Positions 1-4,705 of a stretch of DNA of 5,539 nt are shown here, in pieces; position 1 is the first letter of the stretch; the number at the start of each line of letters is the position of its first letter. A program made the translations under genes and the position numbers. This DNA is from Eggerthellaceae bacterium (lineage in GTDB: Bacteria; Actinomycetota; Coriobacteriia; Coriobacteriales; Eggerthellaceae): positions 1 through 5,539 of the forward strand of contig JAFUCW010000247.1 in NCBI GenBank assembly GCA_017459485.1, written 5' to 3'. The notes beneath the pieces are model-generated. The model ran no database searches. It was not told the origin of the DNA and saw nothing but the letters and a program-made list of their open reading frames with translations.

Positions 1-92
1 CCCATTGGGGGTCGTAGTGAAAATGGAGCAGGCACGCAATGCTGAGCACGCGTTGTTTGCTCTGTTCCATTTTCACTACGACCCCCAATGGG
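1..92. repeat. Long perfect inverted repeat / hairpin
   Basis: The arms 1-27 and 66-92 are exact reverse complements over 27 bp. The stem continues inward as 28-32 with 61-65, with two G·T pairs. After an interruption a second 6-bp stem forms (37-42 with 50-55, one G·T pair) around the 7-nt loop 43-49. The whole 92 bp can therefore fold into one long hairpin. The outer ends carry small CCCA-TGGG type palindromes (1-10 and 84-92). It lies upstream of the first gene and has no coding content. It may be a palindromic intergenic repeat or MITE-like element, or the end of a mobile element continuing left of the window. A simple terminator is less likely because the stem is very long and no T-run follows it. 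Confidence 0.85.
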
Positions 93-110
93 ACTACGAT
101 CCCAAATGGG
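75..110. repeat. Tandem pair of 18-bp units, right edge of hairpin
   Basis: Bases 75-92 (ACTACGACCCCCAATGGG) are followed directly by 93-110 (ACTACGATCCCAAATGGG), which match at 16 of 18 positions. Each unit ends in a short CCCA-TGGG palindrome. With the inverted copy in the left arm (1-18), three versions of one unit are present within 110 bp. This organisation is typical of dispersed intergenic repeats or clustered protein-binding sites; which one cannot be told from one locus. Confidence 0.75.
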
Positions 111-152
111 ACAAACGCGCAAAGGAGCCAAGGGACAGGCGCCGAAATCGGG

Positions 153-158
153 TAGAAT
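153..158 (+). promoter_or_regulatory. -10 box of a probable leaderless promoter
   Basis: TAGAAT at 153-158 is a good -10 hexamer. A weak -35 candidate (GGGACA, 132-137) lies 15 bp upstream. The ATG at 167 begins 8 bp after the hexamer, where transcription would normally start, and no Shine-Dalgarno sequence precedes it. This fits a leaderless mRNA, which is common in actinobacteria. It would be the promoter for the small membrane protein, dusB and hemW. The same hexamer recurs in the hrcA promoter (3604-3609). Confidence 0.5.
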
Positions 159-166
159 GCTGAATC

Positions 167-355
167 ATGAGAAAAGACGAGTACAACTGGATCGACGATC
201 CCTTCGACGACAAGCAAAACGTCAAGCTTGGCGGTACGGGCATGTCGAAAGGCGCGAAGACCGCCTTCGTGCTCGGCATGCTCGCTTTGGCCGTTTTGGT
301 GATCGCCGTGTTCGTGCTCGTGGGCGTGAGTCTGCTTTCGTTTGCCGAAGCATAA
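167..355 (+). CDS. Small single-pass membrane protein, unknown function
   Basis: This is a 62-residue protein that I do not recognise. The N-terminal 30 or so residues are hydrophilic, with an acidic, aromatic patch (NWIDDPFDD, residues 7-15) and a short basic stretch (MSKGAKT, 26-32). A single hydrophobic segment follows at about 33-58 (AFVLGMLALAVLVIAVFVLV and onward), and the protein ends AEA. The positive residues just before the helix suggest a cytoplasmic N-terminus and one transmembrane anchor. The start ATG is chosen because it sits at the expected transcription start of a -10 box at 153-158. The gene ends 9 nt before dusB and is probably co-transcribed with it. A role in tRNA modification is not implied; small membrane proteins are often unrelated to their neighbours. 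An overlapping ORF in another frame (88-486) is judged a shadow. Confidence 0.7.
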   Translation: MRKDEYNWIDDPFDDKQNVKLGGTGMSKGAKTAFVLGMLALAVLVIAVFVLVGVSLLSFAEA

Positions 356-364
356 GGGGTGCCC

Positions 365-1408
365 ATGACCCCCTACGATGCTTTTCTTTCCACGCACAAG
401 GTGATGCTGGCCCCCATGGCGGGTGTGAGCGACGTCGCCTTTCGGCAGCTGTGCAGCGAGCAAGGCGCATCCCTTGCCTTCACTGAGATGGTCTCCGCAA
501 AGGGTTTGTCTTTTGCAAACGAGCGAACAGCACATTTGATCGACCTTTACGCAGGCGAGGCTTTGGTGGGTGTCCAGATCTTCGGTCATGAGCCGAACAC
601 CATGGCCGACCAGGCGAAATGGATAGAGCAGGAGCTAGACGGGCACCTGGCGGTCATCGACATCAACATGGGTTGTCCGGTGCGAAAGATAGCAGGGAAG
701 GGCGACGGGGCAGCGCTCATACAGGATCCTGTCCTTGCAGAGCGCATCGTGCATGAAGTCGCCTCTTGCGTTTCGGTGCCAGTGACGGTCAAGACGCGCC
801 GTGGATACTACGACGGCGTCGAAACCTGCGTCGATTTTGCTCGCATGGCGCAGTGTTCGGGGGCTGCCGCAATTGCCATTCATGGGCGTTTCGCCACGCA
901 GATGTATGCGGGGGCAGCCGACTGGGGTTGCATCGCACGGGCGAAAGAGGCAGCCGACATTCCTGTCATCGGAAACGGCGATGTATTCAGCGCCCAGGAT
1001 GCCCTAGAGCTGTTCGAGTCGACCGGCTGCGATGCCATCCTGGTCGCCCGAGGCGCGCAGGGAAACCCCTGGTTGTTCGCCCAGATCAACGCCGCTCTTG
1101 AAGAGACTTTCGGCGCAGCGGGCGACGGGCCGCAGGAGGATTGTATGCGTGCAGGCGCGTTTCCCACGCCGGAAGAGCGCATCCAGATGGCGCGGCGACA
1201 TGCTCACTTGCTGGACGACCACCATCCGAAGGCGGTAGTGCGCATGCGCAAGCATGCCAGCTGGTATGTGAAGGGAGTGCCGGGCGCTTCTGCTGCCCGA
1301 GCTGCTTTCAACTCCTGCTCGACCGTAGATGACTTCGATCGTGCTTTCGACGCATTGCTCGAGCGCCTTTCGCATTCGCCTGAAGGGAAGCAGGGGACCA
1401 TTGGCTAG
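365..1408 (+). CDS. dusB: tRNA-dihydrouridine synthase, DusB type
   Basis: A 347-residue flavoenzyme that reduces specific uridines in tRNA to dihydrouridine using FMN and NAD(P)H in the cytoplasm. The TIM-barrel signatures appear in order: APMAGVSD (16-23, FMN binding), NMGCP with the catalytic cysteine C104, a KTRRGY strand, HGR...QMYAG (from H173), IGNGDV (about 202-207), ARGAQGNPW (228-236) and HASWYVKGVPGA (from H297). Length and motif spacing are normal for DusB/NifR3-like proteins. The ATG at 365 is preferred over an in-frame GTG at 359 because AAGGGG (354-359) then serves as Shine-Dalgarno with 5-nt spacing. It follows the small membrane protein by 9 nt and its 3' end overlaps the proposed hemW start. 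The enzyme class is secure; the DusB subfamily label and exact tRNA position are inferred. Confidence 0.95.
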   Translation: MTPYDAFLSTHKVMLAPMAGVSDVAFRQLCSEQGASLAFTEMVSAKGLSFANERTAHLIDLYAGEALVGVQIFGHEPNTMADQAKWIEQELDGHLAVIDINMGCPVRKIAGKGDGAALIQDPVLAERIVHEVASCVSVPVTVKTRRGYYDGVETCVDFARMAQCSGAAAIAIHGRFATQMYAGAADWGCIARAKEAADIPVIGNGDVFSAQDALELFESTGCDAILVARGAQGNPWLFAQINAALEETFGAAGDGPQEDCMRAGAFPTPEERIQMARRHAHLLDDHHPKAVVRMRKHASWYVKGVPGASAARAAFNSCSTVDDFDRAFDALLERLSHSPEGKQGTIG

Positions 1409-2663
1409 CACGAAGGCAAAAGGTGTATGCCGCAATTCCTTTGCGCCCGATATCCAGCCCGACGTGAATTTTTCCGCAAGCGGAGGGCGGGGAAGCGGGA
1501 CTTTGGGTTGTGCGACGGTTGCACCTCCTCTCGTCTCTGGGTGGCTTCCTTCCGAATGCGATTCGTTTCGGGCGCTCTACATCCATGTTCCTTTCTGCAA
1601 ACGCCGTTGCCTCTACTGCGATTTCGCCACCGAGGCCGTCGATCCATTATCTCCTGCTATCGGCCGCTACGTCGAAGACATGGTGCTCTCTATCCGGCGT
1701 GCGTCTCGCGAAGGGCTGCTTGGACACGTCGAAACCGTCTATCTGGGTGGAGGCACGCCCACGTTCGTGGGACAGAAGGCGCTCGCCGAAATCCTTTACA
1801 CGTTGTCCCTTTCCCTGTTTCTGACCGACCAGGTTGAATGCACGATCGAAGCCAATCCCGATAGCTTGACGCTTCCGCTCGTGCGCGACTTGTGGGCGCT
1901 TGGGGCGAACCGCATCTCCGTTGGCGTGCAGAGCTTCGACGATGCTGAGCTTGCCCTGCTCGGTCGCGTGCACGATGCGGATGCCGCCTGTCGAGCAGTC
2001 GAGCTTGCCCACGACCGCTTCTCAAACGTGAGCGTGGATTTGATGTGCGGCATTCCTGGGCAGACGCTTGCGACCTTCGAGCGAAGCCTGCGAACCGCAA
2101 TCGACCTGGGAGTTTCGCATGTGAGCGTCTATCCGCTGACCATCGAAGAGGGCACTCCGTTTGACCGTATGGTAGATGCAGGCGAGCTGTCCGATGTGGA
2201 TGCGGACTTTCAAGCAGATTGCATGGAGCTTGCTTCAGAGGTGCTCTCGGACGCGGGGATGGAGCGCTACGAAGTTGCCAGTTACGCCAAGCCTGGGTTT
2301 GCTTGCCGGCACAACAAGGCCTACTGGACGGGCGTTTCGTACCTGGGGCTTGGTCCGTCCGCAGTTTCGATGGCCCAAAGTGCGCACGAGCGCGTCCGCG
2401 TGCAGGACGGCGAAGTAGTCGAACGTCTTGACGCAGCCCAGATGCTTGCGGAGGACCTGATGCTGGGAATGCGCATGACATGCGGCATCGGGCCCGACCT
2501 GCTCGAGTCCGCTCGCATCGTGTTCCCCGAGTTCGAAGCTGCTGTGCAGGTTCTTGTGGACAAAGCGCTCGCTCGCTGGGAAGGAGTTCGTTTCGTGTCC
2601 ACCAAGCAAGGATGGCTGTGCGGCAACGAGCTCTACGGAACCCTTCTCGACCTAGCTCCATAA
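1401..2663 (+). CDS. hemW: Radical-SAM heme chaperone HemW
   Basis: HemW binds heme and a [4Fe-4S] cluster with S-adenosylmethionine and is thought to deliver heme to membrane respiratory proteins. It is often misnamed oxygen-independent coproporphyrinogen III oxidase. With the TTG start at 1401 the protein has 420 residues. Cluster cysteines C66, C70 and C73 lie in HVPFCKRRCLYCDF; the CDF ending instead of CxC is the HemW rather than HemN form. GGGTPT (116-121), EANPDSL, ISVGVQSF, VDLMCGIPGQT, YPLTIEEGTPF and CRHNKAYW (302-309) followed by YLGLGPSA are all present, then the HemW C-terminal domain. The start is uncertain: no in-frame ATG lies between the dusB stop and the cluster. TTG 1401 overlaps dusB by 8 nt and has AGGGG 4 nt upstream. 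GTG 1464 (399 aa), TTG 1503 (386 aa, nearer the usual family length) and ATG 1329 (444 aa, no Shine-Dalgarno) are alternatives. Confidence 0.93.
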   Translation: MASTKAKGVCRNSFAPDIQPDVNFSASGGRGSGTLGCATVAPPLVSGWLPSECDSFRALYIHVPFCKRRCLYCDFATEAVDPLSPAIGRYVEDMVLSIRRASREGLLGHVETVYLGGGTPTFVGQKALAEILYTLSLSLFLTDQVECTIEANPDSLTLPLVRDLWALGANRISVGVQSFDDAELALLGRVHDADAACRAVELAHDRFSNVSVDLMCGIPGQTLATFERSLRTAIDLGVSHVSVYPLTIEEGTPFDRMVDAGELSDVDADFQADCMELASEVLSDAGMERYEVASYAKPGFACRHNKAYWTGVSYLGLGPSAVSMAQSAHERVRVQDGEVVERLDAAQMLAEDLMLGMRMTCGIGPDLLESARIVFPEFEAAVQVLVDKALARWEGVRFVSTKQGWLCGNELYGTLLDLAP

Positions 2664-2704
2664 GTGACGTTTTTGCCCGAATTTCGACCGATTTTGTCTC
2701 GGGG

Positions 2705-2724
2705 GCCTAATCTTCGCCTTGGGC
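2705..2724 (+). terminator. Weak stem-loop after hemW
   Basis: GCCTAA (2705-2710) can pair with TTGGGC (2719-2724), with one G·T pair, around an 8-nt loop, followed by TACTTT. It lies 41 nt past the hemW stop and could help end the upstream transcript. The stem is short and the T-tract is broken, so this is only a candidate. I see no better terminator between hemW and the regulator remnant. Confidence 0.2.
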
Positions 2725-2748
2725 TACTTTGGATACTATACTTGAGGC

Positions 2749-2796
2749 GTATTGTTTGCTTTCGCTAGCTTATATTGCAATTGCACCAAACAATAC
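2749..2796. promoter_or_regulatory. 10-bp inverted repeat upstream of the regulator remnant
   Basis: GTATTGTTTG (2749-2758) and CAAACAATAC (2787-2796) are perfect reverse complements separated by 28 bp. A second perfect palindrome, TGCAATTGCA (2776-2785), sits in the spacer. Possible -10 boxes are TATACT (2737-2742) and TACAAT (2794-2799); neither has a convincing -35. The arrangement suggests the old promoter and operator region of the decayed response regulator. The segment is clearly AT-richer than the flanking genes. Confidence 0.4.
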
Positions 2797-2816
2797 AATC
2801 ACGTTTTTGCGAGTAT

Positions 2817-3224
2817 ATGACTACGTACACCATTGCAGTATGCGACGACGACGAAGCCCAGCTACGGGCCACTGCTGCCGTGCTGCGCCAATTTGCTTCT
2901 GAGCGGAACTTCGAATTGCAGGTGTAGTGTTATACGCTGGCGCCCCAGCTTCTCTTCGACTTGAACGAGCGTACTCCCGACCTTGTGTTCATCGACATCG
3001 AGTTCGACGGCAAGCCCGAAGGGATTGCGGCTGTGCGCGAGATCAACGAGCGAGTGCCCAACTGCCAGGTTGTGTACCTGACGAACTACTTGCAGTACGC
3101 AGTGGACGTTTACCAGGCGAACCACGTGTGATTCGTCAAAAAGTCGCAGCTTGCTCGGCGCTTGCCAGAAGTGTTCGACAAGCTTTCTGCTATTGATGCT
3201 TCCAGAGCGAGGGCCTTGGCATGA
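2817..3224 (+). pseudogene. Decayed AgrA/LytTR-type response regulator, receiver domain
   Basis: Reading from ATG 2817 through in-frame stops TAG (2925-2927, codon 37) and TGA (3129-3131, codon 105) to TGA 3222 gives one continuous receiver-like sequence. It begins YTIAVCDDDEAQLR, with acidic-pocket D10-D12. DLVFIDIEFDG carries the phospho-acceptor position D60. VVYLTNYLQYAVDVYQANH supplies the conserved T89, and FVKK after the second stop supplies the conserved lysine (K108 or K109). RLPEVFDKL follows, as in AgrA-like regulators. The LytTR DNA-binding domain expected next is absent, so about half of the usual 240 or so residues is lost. The frame is otherwise intact, so decay looks recent and by point mutation; CAG to TAG and TGG to TGA would each explain a stop. 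No partner histidine kinase is visible nearby. A longer ORF on the opposite strand (2862-3320) is a shadow. Confidence 0.8.
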
Positions 3225-3245
3225 GCTGGGGTCCTTCCTTTCGAG

Positions 3246-3322
3246 AAATGTGTACATATTTTCAACCATTGAACAACTATTGTCTGAATATCTGCAAGCT
3301 TGCTTAAAATATGTACACATTT
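3246..3322. repeat. AT-rich 17-bp inverted repeat with nested small hairpins
   Basis: AAATGTGTACATATTTT (3246-3262) and AAAATATGTACACATTT (3306-3322) are perfect reverse complements over 17 bp, separated by 43 nt. The interior holds further small dyads: TTCAA-CCA-TTGAA (3261-3273), ACAA-CTA-TTGT (3273-3283) and the perfect palindrome GCAAGCTTGC (3294-3303). The first two slightly overlap each other or the outer arm, so not all can form at once. The element lies 21 nt past the last stop of the regulator remnant and is far AT-richer than the surrounding genes. It could be a MITE-like insertion, a structured RNA, a bidirectional terminator or a double operator. Confidence 0.75.
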
Positions 3323-3571
3323 AGGTATTGGACAGGGCCAAGAATGGCTGTTAGACCCAAAGATGGCTTGAAGCGGTACGCAAAGGGCGCAAAGTGCAGC
3401 CACAAGGTGATATGTTGCGCATGGCTGTGCGGCAGGCCATTGAATACCTGTTACGTGTGCTCGATTGAAAGACTGGCTGCTTTCCTAGAGTCTGCACATT
3501 CACGTACTTTCTCTTTTGCTTGCGTACGTCCGTATGCCCGTTCGTTTGAAGCAACCATTGTGACAGTTTCG
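3323..3571. other. Intergenic sequence with no recognised gene
   Basis: No convincing gene, RNA or known element was found in these roughly 250 bases. An 87-residue + strand ORF (3311-3574, starting inside the inverted repeat) has an unusual cysteine-rich composition, no recognisable motif and no ribosome binding site. In another frame, 3355-3465 reads as a protein-like stretch (including MAVRQAIEYLLRVLD) between two stops and could be a scrap of a lost gene, but 37 codons is too short to claim. Bases 3421-3434 repeat exactly a 14-mer at the end of hemW (2612-2625). Confidence 0.5.
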
Positions 3572-3579
3572 TAGCAGCT

Positions 3580-3606
3580 TTAGCACTCTTACGTTTGGGC
3601 TGCTAG
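3580..3606. promoter_or_regulatory. CIRCE-like HrcA operator
   Basis: TTAGCACTC (3580-3588) matches the left CIRCE half-site perfectly. After exactly 9 nt, GGCTGCTAG (3598-3606) matches the right half-site GAGTGCTAA at 6 of 9 positions. CIRCE is the known binding site of HrcA, and hrcA itself starts 44 bp downstream, so the unit is probably autorepressed and induced by heat or unfolded protein. The right half is degenerate. It also forms a perfect 7-bp inverted repeat with TAGCAGC at 3572-3578, outside the standard CIRCE spacing. Confidence 0.8.
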
Positions 3607-3609
3607 AAT
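3580..3609 (+). promoter_or_regulatory. hrcA-dnaJ promoter overlapped by CIRCE
   Basis: TAGAAT (3604-3609) is a good -10 hexamer. TTAGCA (3580-3585) is a 4 of 6 match to the -35 consensus with an 18-bp spacer. The CIRCE left arm covers the -35 and its right arm overlaps the -10 by three bases, so bound HrcA would block RNA polymerase directly. Transcription should begin near 3616, leaving a leader of about 34 nt. Confidence 0.6.
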
Positions 3610-3639
3610 GCATGAGGTTATACCGTCTACGACATCAGG

Positions 3640-3644
3640 GGAGG
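3640..3644 (+). promoter_or_regulatory. Ribosome binding site that fixes the hrcA start
   Basis: GGAGG, within GGGGAGGTG (3638-3646), lies 5 nt before ATG 3650. The in-frame ATG at 3608 overlaps the -10 box, is upstream of the likely transcription start and has no Shine-Dalgarno, so it should not be used. Confidence 0.85.
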
Positions 3645-3649
3645 TGCAC

Positions 3650-4696
3650 ATGCTTTCGGACAGGCGTCAGCGCGTGCTGGCAGCGCTCATCGAAGAGTAC
3701 GTGCATCATGCCCTGCCGGTTGGCTCGCGCACGCTTGTGGAAAACTATCATCTGGGTGTGAGCTCAGCTACGGTGCGCAACGAGCTTTCCGTGCTCGAGG
3801 AAGCGGGCTACATAACTCAACCCCATACTTCTGCGGGTCGCATTCCCACCGACTTCGGCTACCGCTCGTTCGTCGACGACCTTTTCGCAAGCGAGTTGGG
3901 CGAAGGTGAAGATGCCGACGACCAGGCGCGAAACGCTGTGGAACAGGCGCGTTCTGCTGCGAGCGAAGTAGACGACCTGCTCCAGCAAACGACGGCAGCA
4001 CTTGCCCGCTTGACCGAGTGCCTCTCTATCGTGGTTCCGCCTTCGTCGCTGAGCTTGCAGGTCCGTCAGGTGTCGTTCGTGTCCATGACGCCCTACCGCG
4101 TGCTGCTTGTGGTCGTGACCGAAAACGGCCAGGTGCTCAACCGCACGTGCGACTTCGCCGAAGAGGTCTCTCCGGACGACCTAGGAATGGCGCAGCAGGC
4201 CGTCAACAACCTTATCGTTGGCAAAAGCCTCGCCGACATGCGTGCGGAGATCGACGGGGGGCTGAACCAGCAACTTCAGAACCCCTTGGTCAAGATCATG
4301 CTGGGAGAGGTGTTGTCGTGCCTTCAGGGCAGGGAAGCGGGGCATGCCCATCGCCTTGGCCTTTCGACCTTGCTCCAACAGCCCGAGTTTCAGCATGCCA
4401 AGGCGCTTGTGCCTGTGCTGCAAAGCCTTGAAGACGACACGGTTCTATTCGAGCTTCTCGATTCGGTGCAAGGGGAAGGCAAGACAGTGGTGCGCATCGG
4501 GCACGAAAACGAAAACGAGTTGCTTAGCGGCGTGTCGGTGGTGGCAAGCCAGTTCGGGAACGGATCGGCTACAGGTGTAGTGGCGGTCATCGGTCCCACG
4601 CGCATGAACTACGCCCAGGTCATACGTGCAGTCCGTGCTGCTCGCGAAACCCTTGATAGCGACAATCCTCAGACGACATCCACCCAGGAAGGCTAG
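3650..4696 (+). CDS. hrcA: Heat-inducible transcription repressor HrcA
   Basis: A 348-residue repressor that binds CIRCE elements and turns down chaperone genes; in other bacteria GroEL keeps it active. The N-terminal winged helix is clear: DRRQRVLAALIEEYV (4-18), PVGSR (23-27), a recognition region SSATVRNELSVLEEAGYI (38-55) and the family signature QPHTSAGRIPTDFGYRSFVD (57-76). The rest matches the GAF-like dimerisation and inserted domains in length and layout: a coiled, Ala/Gln/Glu-rich segment near 85-120, then VVPPSSLSLQVRQVSFV, a VLLVVVTENGQVLNRT strand pair and, near the C-terminus, GSATGVVAVIGPTRMNY. The start is chosen by a strong Shine-Dalgarno; an upstream in-frame ATG (3608, 362 aa) lies in the promoter. 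dnaJ begins 9 nt after the stop, so both are probably on one transcript controlled by the CIRCE at 3580-3606. Length is normal and no defect is seen. Confidence 0.96.
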   Translation: MLSDRRQRVLAALIEEYVHHALPVGSRTLVENYHLGVSSATVRNELSVLEEAGYITQPHTSAGRIPTDFGYRSFVDDLFASELGEGEDADDQARNAVEQARSAASEVDDLLQQTTAALARLTECLSIVVPPSSLSLQVRQVSFVSMTPYRVLLVVVTENGQVLNRTCDFAEEVSPDDLGMAQQAVNNLIVGKSLADMRAEIDGGLNQQLQNPLVKIMLGEVLSCLQGREAGHAHRLGLSTLLQQPEFQHAKALVPVLQSLEDDTVLFELLDSVQGEGKTVVRIGHENENELLSGVSVVASQFGNGSATGVVAVIGPTRMNYAQVIRAVRAARETLDSDNPQTTSTQEG

Positions 4697-4705
4697 ATTA
4701 CCGAG

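Noticed and set aside
1..110. CRISPR array
   Set aside because: Only one inverted pair and one adjacent tandem copy exist, with no regular unique spacers and no cas genes.
88..486. 132-residue + strand ORF starting in the hairpin
   Set aside because: It is Arg-rich and overlaps both the small membrane protein and dusB in another frame; it has no ribosome site or recognisable motif and is a GC-rich shadow.
1690..2661. 323-residue minus-strand ORF opposite hemW
   Set aside because: hemW is unambiguous on the + strand; the antisense frame is Arg/Ala/Ser-rich without domain motifs, as expected of a shadow of a high-GC gene.
2817..3224. Stop-codon recoding (TAG and TGA read through, for example selenocysteine or pyrrolysine)
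   Set aside because: Two different stops occur, neither at a catalytic position, no recoding structure is evident, and the DNA-binding domain is missing; gene decay is the simpler reading.
2862..3320. 152-residue minus-strand ORF across the regulator remnant
   Set aside because: The + strand shows a coherent receiver domain; the antisense reading shows no motif and its start lies within the 17-bp inverted repeat.
3263..3560. 9-mer CAACCATTG present at 3263-3271 and 3552-3560
   Set aside because: It is too short to be meaningful and has no extended similarity.
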